Positions 8,502 through 16,820 of a DNA stretch of 64,000 nucleotides are shown piece by piece. Every line of letters begins with the position of its first letter. Position 1 is the first letter of the stretch. The stretch lies in NCBI GenBank assembly GCA_003963365.1, contig RXJG01000005.1, positions 547,750-611,749 of the forward strand. Direction: 5' to 3'. The notes below the pieces were generated by a model. The model saw only the letters and a list, made by a program, of their open reading frames with translations. It ran no database searches and had not been told where the DNA came from. The translations under genes were made by a program, and so were the position numbers. Source of the DNA: Sphingobacteriales bacterium. GTDB taxonomy: Bacteria > Bacteroidota > Bacteroidia > Chitinophagales > Chitinophagaceae.

Positions 8502-9368
8502 TCATTCATTTTTTAAATGATATTCATTTTTTAAAAAATCAATCAATCTTGCTGCCTGCTCTTTAGCCATTGTTGAACGCTGAGTCATTAAATTGAGCAA
8601 TCCATAATAATACTGGTATTGCATCAGTACCGAATTAATGGCGGCAGCATCTTTAGTAACAAAAGGAGGATTGTCCTTTTGGGCACCTGTTCCTTTCACA
8701 ATTGAAAAAAAGACAAAAGCATCAAACAATTTATCATTTGCCCTTATTACATCACTTAATCTCAATTGCTGCAGTCCCGACCAGTAATCAAATTTTTTTG
8801 TCCATTGATAATAGGAAGCAATACTGTCGCCAATTGATTGTTTCCCGATAAGCCTTAGTGCACCATTGCTTTTCATTTGTTCATATGCTTTTGTATTGGG
8901 AGAAACGACACTGGAGCCAAGTGTAAGTTGCCTGGCCAGCAAATATATATTACCACTATTAACAGTGTTACTTCTGAATGAAGTGATGATGGTATCAATA
9001 GTGGCGCAATGATAATGGTTAAAAGCGATGGAAGAGTCATACATGGCGAGATCACTGTTCAGATCATTGATCATAGATTGAATATATTCATGAACATGTT
9101 TTTTATCGGAGATCTTTTCCCTGAGATTCTCTGCAAAGAAACCAAGCGTTATTGCGAGGAACAGCATGAAAAACTCAAAGAAATAATGTTTCCATCCATG
9201 ACCGGGTGCTTTGTGAAGGTCGTGTGCATGTGTTTCCATTGCTGTAGTTTGTGGTTTTTCGTTTATGATTTCTGGTTGTTCCGCTTCAGGCATAGTTTCG
9301 GCTGATGAAGTGTTTTCAACTTCATTTTGCAAACTGCCATCTGCCAACTGTAAACTTTCTTCTTCCAT
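8502..9368 (-). CDS. Single-span membrane protein, paralogue A of three
   Basis: A 288-residue protein of no family I can name. Residues 1-50 are a low-complexity acidic tail built from heptamer repeats (QLADGSLQNE, SSAETMPEAEQPE). METHAHDLHKAPGHGW is a His-rich juxtamembrane stretch, then one span (HYFFEFFMLFLAITLGFFAEN, about 61-81), then a helical domain of about 200 residues with a conserved MKSNGALRLIG segment. Two paralogues lie upstream (11022-11963, 11966-12880), interrupted by the DUF885 gene. The N-terminal DNA is about 93% identical to that of paralogue B, while the C-terminal domains have diverged. Begins 3 bases after the DUF885 stop. Confidence 0.75.
   Translation of the reverse strand: MEEESLQLADGSLQNEVENTSSAETMPEAEQPEIINEKPQTTAMETHAHDLHKAPGHGWKHYFFEFFMLFLAITLGFFAENLREKISDKKHVHEYIQSMINDLNSDLAMYDSSIAFNHYHCATIDTIITSFRSNTVNSGNIYLLARQLTLGSSVVSPNTKAYEQMKSNGALRLIGKQSIGDSIASYYQWTKKFDYWSGLQQLRLSDVIRANDKLFDAFVFFSIVKGTGAQKDNPPFVTKDAAAINSVLMQYQYYYGLLNLMTQRSTMAKEQAARLIDFLKNEYHLKNE
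9181..9360 (-). repeat. Segment 93% identical to 11761-11940 (duplicated or converted tract)
   Basis: Aligning the two 180-base segments without gaps, I count 13 differences. The tract covers the N-terminal tail and the His-rich stretch before the membrane span. Within it, heptamers can be read (9247-9281: GTTTGTG, GTTTTTC, GTTTATG, ATTTCTG, GTTGTTC; 9332-9359: AACTGCC, ATCTGCC, AACTGTA, AACTTTC). Similarity falls off quickly left of about 9155. Confidence 0.85.
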
Positions 9369-9371
9369 GAT

Positions 9372-10991
9372 TTATTTTTTAAAACAAGCTTTTACTTCGC
9401 TGTCATCACCGGTAAGCTGCCAGTTGATCAATGAAATGGGGATAGGACTTGCTCCGTAAAATTTATCAAAAAAATTATACAGCTTAAAATCTTTTCCCTC
9501 TTTTCTTCCCATATTCATCATAATGCGTTCAATAAAATATTTGCCGGTTACATAACAAGTACCATAACCCGGTTGACGTAAATACAAATGCTGTTCAAAT
9601 CCTGTCAGGCTTTCATCACCCGTCCAGCCTTTGGGTGTCCACTCCACCTGGAATTTTCTGGCCTGTTCATAATTGATCATATTAGCCTGCGCATAGAGTG
9701 AGGCCAAACCTCTTGCACAACGCTGGGCCAGCATTATCCAAACCAATTCTCTTGCCCGTGGATTATCATCCCATAACCCCGCATGCATAAATGTTTCTTC
9801 CATGCTTGTGGCTAATCCTTCACTGCGCTGCATCCATATATTATAAGGCAGCGGATCATGACGTAATAAACCTGAATGAGGTTCTTCCGTAAACCTTGCA
9901 ATTTCAAACCAATGTGTAGAATGGGAGTATAAAACGCCGGGTGCTTTATGCATCACATTGGCAAAAAAGTTTCTCTTGTCTTCCGGAACAAAACTGCCAA
10001 GATGTTTCCGCAGTGCCGGTTCCATATAATTTTTTACGGGAAGAATTTCTTTTTCTTTTAAAAAGTTCATCAGCTTTTTAATATGGGCATCTGCTCCTTC
10101 ATTGTATTCCTGTTCGGTTGCATAAGCTTTTAATTCAGGAAGGTTGCGATTGTGTTCTCTTTCTAATTGCAAAGAAGCATAAGCACGGGTAAGTTCACGA
10201 TTGAGTAAAGTAACTTCATCTTCCCAGCTAAAAGGAACCATTAATACATTGCGTAAGTTCCAGCTATAATTTTCTTTTCCAATGCCGGATGAACCATTTT
10301 TAGAAGGCAGTTTCTTTTGTAACCAGTCAATAAATTTTATAGCTGCATTTTTTGCATTGGCGATTGCCAGTTTTAAAGCATTACTGTTAGTAGTTGTTTT
10401 ACTGGTTAAATCATCCAGTAAGATAAGTTGTCCTTTTATGTCTTCTATACCTGCACTCCACAGATCACGGGCATTACCGGTGAGATTAATCTTTGCCTGT
10501 TCATATAAAGGAGGAATCACATTTAATTGAGTGGTTAACCTTTTATCATCCTCTGCTGAGAGCGGGAAAGAATAATTCCAGATATCAATCATGGCAAAAC
10601 TGGTGGGCCCTTCATGGGCGGGCACATCACTTTGCTCACCAAAGATGATAGCATAGAATGACGGATCACGAACCCATGGTTTTAAAATGCGGCAGTTAAA
10701 ATCAAGTGCATTCATTTCACTCAGCAGTAATACATAATCTACTTTTTGTTCCAATGGCCATGCTGCCGTATCAATCTTTGCATGTTTGTTTTTGATTTGT
10801 GTTAATGATTGCTGAATCTTATTTATCGTTTGAGAACGATAATCAGGAACACCATTGGGTAAAGAGGTTCTTTCTAATTTTCGTAATTCTTTGGTGAGTT
10901 GTAATAGCGATTCGTATGTTTTTGTTTGTGCCTTGACACTATAAAAGAATGAAAAAACAAAAACGATAAATAATATTTTTTTCATGACCAT
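9372..10991 (-). CDS. Secreted DUF885-like protein
   Basis: A 539-residue helical protein with a signal peptide (KKILFIVFVFSFFYSVKAQ). Over its length it resembles DUF885 proteins, a gluzincin-like putative peptidase family: FGEQSDVPAHEGPTSFAMIDIW, NLPELKAYATEQEY and GLATSMEETFMHAGLWDD are at the places where the family has its conserved helices. The HExxPGH-type metal motif I would expect in active members is not visible; SHSTHWFEIARF occupies that area. So it is either a divergent branch or an inactive homologue. The gene is inserted between two paralogous membrane-protein genes, with 30 and 3 base gaps. Start may be Met1 or Met3 (both in frame). Confidence 0.6.
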   Translation of the reverse strand: MVMKKILFIVFVFSFFYSVKAQTKTYESLLQLTKELRKLERTSLPNGVPDYRSQTINKIQQSLTQIKNKHAKIDTAAWPLEQKVDYVLLLSEMNALDFNCRILKPWVRDPSFYAIIFGEQSDVPAHEGPTSFAMIDIWNYSFPLSAEDDKRLTTQLNVIPPLYEQAKINLTGNARDLWSAGIEDIKGQLILLDDLTSKTTTNSNALKLAIANAKNAAIKFIDWLQKKLPSKNGSSGIGKENYSWNLRNVLMVPFSWEDEVTLLNRELTRAYASLQLEREHNRNLPELKAYATEQEYNEGADAHIKKLMNFLKEKEILPVKNYMEPALRKHLGSFVPEDKRNFFANVMHKAPGVLYSHSTHWFEIARFTEEPHSGLLRHDPLPYNIWMQRSEGLATSMEETFMHAGLWDDNPRARELVWIMLAQRCARGLASLYAQANMINYEQARKFQVEWTPKGWTGDESLTGFEQHLYLRQPGYGTCYVTGKYFIERIMMNMGRKEGKDFKLYNFFDKFYGASPIPISLINWQLTGDDSEVKACFKK

Positions 10992-11021
10992 TGATTTTTT
11001 CTAACTGATGACCTTTTTACT

Positions 11022-11963
11022 TTATTCATTTTTCAGGGAATAATTTTCTCTCAAAACTTCCAGTATTTTATGATTGGTTTTGATGTAATTGTTTAGCTGA
11101 AGTGTTCTGGTAGATACAAGCATTTGTTTATAAAACAGTAACATGTTTGATGCTTCGCCACGATCAAAGGAATTGGCATTTAAAATACCGGCTTCCGTAT
11201 TTCTGTTACTGTTACTATAATTATTTATTACATCTAACACTACATCAGCACTGTCTTGTTTACGTAATTTATCCAACCAGCTCCAGTCATAATACTTCAG
11301 CAGGAAGGACTTAATAGGACTTGCAAAAAACTGGTACTCCTGTTCATTCCTTGTTCTCAATTCATTGATATTAACACTAAGGTCTCCCAGTAATTTTTGT
11401 AAAGGCACACTTTTAAAATACCTGAGCGAACCAGAATTTCTAAGCTGACTGAGGATACCATCTTTGGGTTCAAAAGAATAACTGTTTATAAGATATAAGC
11501 TGATGGTAAAGGCCGGGTATACTTCTTTTGGCAGAGTGGTTAATGAACTGTCTTTAAAATAGGCACATAAATAATCCATGTACTTTTCCTTTTGCAGCCG
11601 CCTGCTCAATTTGGTGGCCGCTGCCGTAGAGTCATCCCTTAATTCAGTGTACAGCGCATTGGCAAATTCTTTCTCCCGCTGATGTTCTATTACATGCTCC
11701 AGTTGATATTCTGCTAAAAACCCGCAGAACACAGCGAGGAACAGCATAAAGAACTCAAAGAAATAATGTTTCCACCCATGACCGGGTGCTTTGTGGAGTT
11801 CGTGTGCGTGGGTTTCCATTGCTGTAGTTTGTGATTTTTCTTTTATGATTTCTGGTTGTTCCTCTTCAGGCATAGTTTCGGCTGATGAAGTATTTTTAGC
11901 CTCATTTTGCAAACTGCCATCTGCCAACTGTGAACTTTCTTCTATTTTATTTTCTTCGCTCAT
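11022..11963 (-). CDS. Single-span membrane protein, paralogue B of three
   Basis: A 313-residue homologue of the genes at 8502 and 11966. The acidic low-complexity tail (SQLADGSLQNE, SSAETMPEEEQPE) is followed by METHAHELHKAPGHGW, one span (YFFEFFMLFLAVFCGFLAEY) and a helical domain starting QLEHVIEHQREKEFANALYTEL. A RNSGSLRYF segment corresponds to MKSNGALRLIG of paralogue A. No catalytic motif is visible. Its start is 2 bases from the stop of paralogue C and its stop is 30 bases before the DUF885 gene. The family seems Bacteroidota-typical and may form a membrane-anchored helical receptor or scaffold (inference only). Confidence 0.75.
   Translation of the reverse strand: MSEENKIEESSQLADGSLQNEAKNTSSAETMPEEEQPEIIKEKSQTTAMETHAHELHKAPGHGWKHYFFEFFMLFLAVFCGFLAEYQLEHVIEHQREKEFANALYTELRDDSTAAATKLSRRLQKEKYMDYLCAYFKDSSLTTLPKEVYPAFTISLYLINSYSFEPKDGILSQLRNSGSLRYFKSVPLQKLLGDLSVNINELRTRNEQEYQFFASPIKSFLLKYYDWSWLDKLRKQDSADVVLDVINNYSNSNRNTEAGILNANSFDRGEASNMLLFYKQMLVSTRTLQLNNYIKTNHKILEVLRENYSLKNE
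11761..11940 (-). repeat. Partner of the 9181-9360 duplicated tract
   Basis: Matches 9181-9360 at 167 of 180 positions without gaps at a constant offset of 2580 bases. It encodes the acidic tail and His-rich stretch of paralogue B. Confidence 0.85.
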
Positions 11964-11965
11964 GA

Positions 11966-12880
11966 TTAATCTAAATCATATTCTTTTTTAATCAATACCA
12001 TTAAGTTGATGGCGGTGTTTTTACCGTTTTCAAACCGGTTGATTTCCTGGCGGGCAAAAATTTTTACCTGCATCAAAAGGTTGAGCAGTTCATTTCCTTC
12101 AGTGTTACGAATTTTAAGAGCAATAGTATCCGGAACATTTCCAACAACAGCTTCACTGGTATTGGCAATGTAAAGATCTAACAAACCAGTAGCATCAACC
12201 ATTTTTTCAATATAGCGATAAAGTAATTCCTGGTGAGTAAGATAGCCTGTATTGTATTGTCCGAGGGATTCACATTGAAAATCGTATGCAGAAAGGGAAT
12301 CGGTTACCGGCTTGTTTTTTATCAAACGCATGGCGCCGGCATTTTTTAACTGGTTAATAGTAATGGTATTGCGGATAAGCAGTTGATCCCATGTGGTGCG
12401 GCGAAGAGTTTTAAAAAATTTTCCTGAAATAGTTGTTACATCCGGGTGTGCTTTGAAAAACATAAAGACACTATCTATTGCATTTATTCTTTGTTCTTTT
12501 CGCTGAATGCCCCTTGTAAACATTGTAGTATCTGCAGAGAGATCGCTTAGCAATGATTTCATATATTGCCCTTCTTTTTCCTTTTCAACAATGTGCTCCC
12601 TGATATTTTCAGCAATAAAACCAAGAAACACGGCAAGAAAAAGCATGAAGAATTCAAGGAGATATTCACTCCATTTTTTTGTATGCATCACATGATGCGG
12701 ATGTTTGTGTACTTCCATATCTGCTGTTCCTGGTTTGTTGTTTGTAGTTTGTGGTTGTTCAACCGTTGTGCTTGTTTCAGCGGCAGGCACAATCGTTTCA
12801 TCAGTTGAAAACTCATTCAACTGCGGCCCCTGCTGTGGTTTATCGTCTATGGTCTGTTGACTTTTTTCTTCTTCTCCCAT
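11966..12880 (-). CDS. Single-span membrane protein, paralogue C of three
   Basis: A 304-residue member of the same family. The tail (about 1-55) is Q/T/P-rich and again encoded by heptamer arrays. MEVHKHPHHVMHTKKWSEYLLEFFMLFLAVFLGFIAENIREH is the recognisable core: His-rich stretch, membrane span about 69-88, and a charged helix. The remaining 200 residues are helical, with LKNAGAMRLIKNK matching the conserved segment of A and B. It begins 4 bases after the stop of the acyltransferase-like gene, so the four genes look like one unit. No function is known to me. Confidence 0.75.
   Translation of the reverse strand: MGEEEKSQQTIDDKPQQGPQLNEFSTDETIVPAAETSTTVEQPQTTNNKPGTADMEVHKHPHHVMHTKKWSEYLLEFFMLFLAVFLGFIAENIREHIVEKEKEGQYMKSLLSDLSADTTMFTRGIQRKEQRINAIDSVFMFFKAHPDVTTISGKFFKTLRRTTWDQLLIRNTITINQLKNAGAMRLIKNKPVTDSLSAYDFQCESLGQYNTGYLTHQELLYRYIEKMVDATGLLDLYIANTSEAVVGNVPDTIALKIRNTEGNELLNLLMQVKIFARQEINRFENGKNTAINLMVLIKKEYDLD
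12733..12760 (-). repeat. Heptamer array in the tail of paralogue C
   Basis: Four heptamers on the plus strand: GTTTGTT, GTTTGTA, GTTTGTG, GTTGTTC. A second array lies at 12838-12865 (GTTTATC, GTCTATG, GTCTGTT, GACTTTT). Both are inside the reading frame and resemble the array at the PurN fusion joint (44147-44174). Confidence 0.8.
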
Positions 12881-12884
12881 GATT

Positions 12885-14075
12885 TTATAGATAACTTAGC
12901 CACCATTTTTCTTTATGGGCCTGTTTATATTTGTCATACCATTTACAGAGCGGATAAAGAGAAATTACAATACCCAACCAAACCAAATAAACAACACCCA
13001 GCGGGAAGCCATAGCCTTTTAGCGATTGAGTAAACCAAAGCGGCTCTTTCAGTATCCATACTTTCCAGCTGAAATCAGTAAATAAACCAGCCGCTATCAT
13101 GGTTACAAGGTGTAATAAATAAATATGGGTGATATAATAAAACATTGGCACACGGCCATACACTGACACAACCTTTGCAACGGCACCATTACTTTTTTCT
13201 GTAAAAGCAAGGAACAGGAAGGAAAGTCCCAGCGTAACCAAAAGATAAAACAAAGAAGGAGGATATTTATTTACTTTAATAAAAGAGAGGAAAGTTTTAA
13301 ATGCGGTTGATTGAGTAGTCCATGGAACCGGGTCGCCGTATATGTTGATAAAGCGGAGCAGAACAAACAAGGCAACAGCACCACCTCCCAGCAACAGTAA
13401 ATTTTTTTTTCTTTCTGCTGCTTCATATTTAGCTGTATATAAATTGCCAAAACAATAACCAAGCGCCATTACCCCAATCCAGGGAACAAGCGGGTAACCG
13501 ACCAGTACATTTTTACCCATCCAGGAAAAAAAGTTTTGTTCATGCACTAATGCCCAGCCAAAAGCAGTTAAGTTATTACCGCTTACATGAATACCATCCA
13601 GCAAATTATGCCCGGCTACCAGTACAATGCCAAACAATAAAATAAATTTTTTGGGTAAATAAATTAGTCCGGCAAGAAAAATCATACTTACACCCAATGC
13701 CCAGATAACAATGAAATAAATATTGGTAAAAGTGATGTCAAAGTTCCAGCCAAAATTGAAGACAGTAAACTCCAGCAGTATTAACCACAATCCTCTTTTT
13801 AATAAAAAAAGGGAGAGTTCTTTCTTGGTTTTTTTTTGCCCAACAAAAAAAGCCGAAGTTCCTGCCAGGAACATAAAGACAGGTGCACAGAAATGAGTAA
13901 TCCATCTTGTAAAAAATAAAGCACCGGTTGTTTTGTCCAAATTAAGCGGATCATATAAGTAAGCGCCGCTATGGAAATAATCCCTTACATGGTCCAGCGC
14001 CATAATTATCATAACAATTCCACGCAGCAGGTCTACAGAGAGGATTCTTCTGTTTGCGGCACTCAGGTTGGTCAT
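12885..14075 (-). CDS. DUF1624/HGSNAT-type membrane acyltransferase-like protein
   Basis: A 396-residue polytopic protein with about ten hydrophobic spans. The N-terminus RILSVDLLRGIVMIIMALDHVRDYF and CAPVFMFLAGTSAFF match the heparan-alpha-glucosaminide N-acetyltransferase catalytic-like family (DUF1624/PF07786), which moves acyl groups across a membrane in characterised members. The Asp-His pair in ALDHVRD is the candidate functional site. C-terminal FYYITHIYLLHL is also usual. Substrate unknown. It appears to be the first gene of the minus-strand run to 3760, since 176 non-coding bases separate it from the HD gene upstream. Confidence 0.8.
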   Translation of the reverse strand: MTNLSAANRRILSVDLLRGIVMIIMALDHVRDYFHSGAYLYDPLNLDKTTGALFFTRWITHFCAPVFMFLAGTSAFFVGQKKTKKELSLFLLKRGLWLILLEFTVFNFGWNFDITFTNIYFIVIWALGVSMIFLAGLIYLPKKFILLFGIVLVAGHNLLDGIHVSGNNLTAFGWALVHEQNFFSWMGKNVLVGYPLVPWIGVMALGYCFGNLYTAKYEAAERKKNLLLLGGGAVALFVLLRFINIYGDPVPWTTQSTAFKTFLSFIKVNKYPPSLFYLLVTLGLSFLFLAFTEKSNGAVAKVVSVYGRVPMFYYITHIYLLHLVTMIAAGLFTDFSWKVWILKEPLWFTQSLKGYGFPLGVVYLVWLGIVISLYPLCKWYDKYKQAHKEKWWLSYL

Positions 14076-14108
14076 TAGAAATTATTTAGTGTAAAAGTTA
14101 TACAGCAG

Positions 14109-14116
14109 CAAAGAGA
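14109..14116 (-). promoter_or_regulatory. Candidate -7 box for the 14075-3760 gene run
   Basis: On the minus strand TCTCTTTG, one change from TAnnTTTG, lies 33 bases before the ATG at 14075. The -33 element is not convincing. The 14076-14251 gap otherwise shows no hairpin terminator. Confidence 0.25.
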
Positions 14117-14251
14117 ATATAGTAAGGACAGATTAAAACGGTATTTTTAAGGGTAGCTGTTGAGGATATTGCAGCAGGTTCCGGAAAAATATTGTACTGT
14201 AATATAGTTTTTGTTGATCGAAATTCAATAAATACAGCAGTGAAAAAACAA

Positions 14252-14857
14252 TCAGGGGTTCCATTTTTTTATAAGGTCCTCCAGGTATTGTTGTTTCTTT
14301 TTTGCCCGGTGCTTTATTGAAAAAGGAGTATAGTAATGATGTGCTTTTAAAAAATTGATTTGAATTTCATCCCAGGCTTTTTCATCAATTTTTTTTGAAT
14401 ATACTTTTACTTCTTCAAACAAAGTATGCGCCACAGCATGTACATCGTCTCTGCCTAGGTAATCCAAATCAGCATCGCAAATAATTTCTTCTAATTTATT
14501 TTTTGGCCGCTGTGGTGTTTTAGTGGCCCTTATCATTGCACATACTGCTGCAATATCTGCCGTACTGAAATTAAAACCCGGCAATAATTCTTCCGCCAAA
14601 TCACAACCTCTTTCTTCGTGATTTTTATAGGTGTAAATAAAACCGGCATCATGAAAAGCAACTGCTGTTCGCAATAACCGCATTTCATCTGCTGATAAGC
14701 TTTCTTCCGCCGCAATTCTTTCGGCTGCTTCCATTACATCCAGCGTATGATGATAACCATGATAGGTGAGGTTAGCCGGCAGTTCAGTACGCAGCGATTC
14801 TAACATAAACGATACTGCTTTATCATAATCGGGTAATATTATCGGTCGTTGTTGCAT
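14252..14857 (-). CDS. HD-domain phosphohydrolase-like protein
   Basis: A 201-residue cytosolic HD-superfamily protein. The metal-binding series is visible: H in LTYHGYHHTLDV (about 32-42), HD in AVAFHDAGF (about 68-76), a following NHEERG, and the late Asp in ICDADLDYLGRDD (about 125-138). Such proteins hydrolyse phosphate esters of nucleotides, including cyclic ones, so a role in turning over the product of the cyclase encoded three genes upstream is possible but not shown. It is the last gene of the signalling array, 16 bases after YitT. Confidence 0.75.
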   Translation of the reverse strand: MQQRPIILPDYDKAVSFMLESLRTELPANLTYHGYHHTLDVMEAAERIAAEESLSADEMRLLRTAVAFHDAGFIYTYKNHEERGCDLAEELLPGFNFSTADIAAVCAMIRATKTPQRPKNKLEEIICDADLDYLGRDDVHAVAHTLFEEVKVYSKKIDEKAWDEIQINFLKAHHYYTPFSIKHRAKKKQQYLEDLIKKWNP

Positions 14858-14873
14858 CCGGGATTAAAAAAAA

Positions 14874-15770
14874 TTATTTAGCATGCGCTTTTGCTTTTAA
14901 TATTCCCCCGGAAGCTTCTTTAATGCTTTGTACAAATACAAAGGCTTTCGGGTCTATTTCAATAATAGCAGATTGTATCTGGTGTACTTCCAGTCTCGTA
15001 ACAATGGTCACAATGATTTCGCAATCTGTTTTTACATCAAAACTTCCGGGCAGGTAGCCCCTTTCTCCTTTGTAAACGGTAATGCCTTTTCCTAATTCAT
15101 TCACTAAAAAGTTTTTTACTTCTTCCGGCTGTGAAGAAACAATATTTACAGCAGTATACTGTTCAATACCATCTACTACATAATCTGCCGTTTTAGTGGC
15201 GGAAAAGAAAGTAATGAGTGAATACATACCTGTTTCCAGCCCAAACTGTGTGGCAGCTATCGTAAAGATGACAGCATTAATGAGTAAAATAATTTCACTG
15301 TTACTGAAACCTGTTTTTCTTTTAGTGAATACGGCAATTACTTCTGCGCCATCCACCACTCCGCCACAACGTAAAACCAGGCCTACCCCGGCTCCCATAG
15401 TTAATCCGCCAAAAATGGCTATGAGCAGTTTGTCTTTTGTAATAGGGGGTAATTCTATAAAAGTAAGGCCGATTGATAATAGTATAACTGCCAGGATGGT
15501 TTGTACCGCAAAGGTTTTGCCTATGCGCCGGTAACCGAGAAATATCAAGGGGGCGTTTAAAACCAGGGTAAGGATACTGATGTTGATATTAAACACTTCG
15601 TGCAATAGGATAGAAATACCGGTAACTCCACCATCTAAAAATTTATTGGGAATCATAAAGCCACGCATAGCTAAAACGGAAAGGGAGCAACCAATAATTG
15701 TTTGCAGGATGTTCCCGGGGCGGAAAACATGTTTCCAGTTAACGGGTTCATTTTTTATTTTTTTGTGCAT
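14874..15770 (-). CDS. YitT family membrane protein (DUF161 plus DUF2179)
   Basis: A 298-residue protein with five to six spans in the first 200 residues, containing the family segments GGVTGISILLHEVFN (about 47-61) and CGGVVDGAEVIAVFTKRKTGFSNSEIILLIN. The C-terminal 90 residues (ITVYKGERGYLPG...IVTIVTRLEVHQIQSAIIEIDPKAFVFV) form the soluble DUF2179 domain. Function is unknown; some homologues are implicated in transport. It follows the cyclase gene by 18 bases and precedes the HD gene by 16 bases, so it probably belongs to the same transcript. Confidence 0.85.
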   Translation of the reverse strand: MHKKIKNEPVNWKHVFRPGNILQTIIGCSLSVLAMRGFMIPNKFLDGGVTGISILLHEVFNINISILTLVLNAPLIFLGYRRIGKTFAVQTILAVILLSIGLTFIELPPITKDKLLIAIFGGLTMGAGVGLVLRCGGVVDGAEVIAVFTKRKTGFSNSEIILLINAVIFTIAATQFGLETGMYSLITFFSATKTADYVVDGIEQYTAVNIVSSQPEEVKNFLVNELGKGITVYKGERGYLPGSFDVKTDCEIIVTIVTRLEVHQIQSAIIEIDPKAFVFVQSIKEASGGILKAKAHAK

Positions 15771-15788
15771 GCTGGTAATGCGTTAAGA

Positions 15789-16820
15789 TTAATCAAGTAC
15801 TTCGAATAATACCACGGCAGCTTCTTTATTTTTTAAAACAGCCTCTCCTATTTTTACGCAGTTGAATGATTGTTTGATTTTTTCATAACAATGCTCATTG
15901 ATAACAATTTTATCTACCCCTGCGGCTGATTGTAACCGTTGCGCCGTATTAACTGAATCACCAATTACGGTATAATCCAGTCTCTTTAATGCAGCAGAAC
16001 CAATATTTCCTGAGATCATTTCGCCACTATTAATACCAATGGAAACTTTTGGGGCGAAATCATGTTCTGCAGGTAAAGCGTTTATTTTATTTCGTATGGC
16101 TAAAGAGGCATCTACCGCACGGTCCAAATGATAATCGCCTTTAAATACAGCCATCACACAATCACCAATAAACTTATCAATAATGCCATTTTGTGCAATG
16201 ATCTCTTTTACCATTACATCAAAATAGCGGTTAAGCATTTTCACTACGGTATCGGGTTTTTCTTTTTCGCTGATGGTGGTAAAGCCGCAGATATCAATAA
16301 AGGCAACGGTGGCATCCACCGTTTCATTTTCCATGAGCGAATTTTCAAATTCACGGGTGCCCATAAATTTAAGTACATTCTCATCCACATACATTCGCAG
16401 GATATTATTTTCTTTAATAGCCTGTAATGTTTCTTTCAACTGGTTAACATGACGGATGGTTTTTTCCATTGTTACTTCAAGGTCTTCAAAATTTACCGGT
16501 TTGGTTACAAAATCAAAAGCACCACGGTTCATGGCAGTACGGATATTATCCATATCGCCGTAAGCCGATACCATCACCGTTTTGGTCATTGGGGCAGCGT
16601 CGCTCAATTTAGAGAGTAAGGTAAGCCCATCCATTTCGGGCATATTAATATCGCTCAGCACAATGGATATATCCGGATGCTGTTCTATTTTGAGTAAGGC
16701 ATCATTGCCATTTACGGCAAAAACAAATTCATACTGCTGTTCCCGTATTTTTTGCCTGAATTTTTGCCGGATGAGTACTTCCAGATCGGTCTCATCATCT
16801 GCTACCAAAATCTTAGTCAT
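15789..16820 (-). CDS. Response regulator with class III adenylate cyclase output
   Basis: A 343-residue protein: receiver domain 1-120 with phospho-acceptor Asp57 (LSDINMP) and Lys107 (TKP), linker helix about 120-160, then a class III nucleotide cyclase about 165-343. Catalytic residues are complete: metal aspartates Asp176 (FIDICGFT) and Asp220 (FIGDCVMAVF), Lys216, Thr284 (DYTVIGD), Asn291 and Arg295 (NTAQR). Lys with Thr at the two base-reading positions is the class IIIb pattern of adenylate cyclases, several of which respond to bicarbonate. Cytosolic; makes cAMP from ATP, presumably under control of phosphorylation by the kinases upstream. Its ATG overlaps the stop of the preceding receiver gene (ATGA), implying coupled translation. 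Confidence 0.9.
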   Translation of the reverse strand: MTKILVADDETDLEVLIRQKFRQKIREQQYEFVFAVNGNDALLKIEQHPDISIVLSDINMPEMDGLTLLSKLSDAAPMTKTVMVSAYGDMDNIRTAMNRGAFDFVTKPVNFEDLEVTMEKTIRHVNQLKETLQAIKENNILRMYVDENVLKFMGTREFENSLMENETVDATVAFIDICGFTTISEKEKPDTVVKMLNRYFDVMVKEIIAQNGIIDKFIGDCVMAVFKGDYHLDRAVDASLAIRNKINALPAEHDFAPKVSIGINSGEMISGNIGSAALKRLDYTVIGDSVNTAQRLQSAAGVDKIVINEHCYEKIKQSFNCVKIGEAVLKNKEAAVVLFEVLD

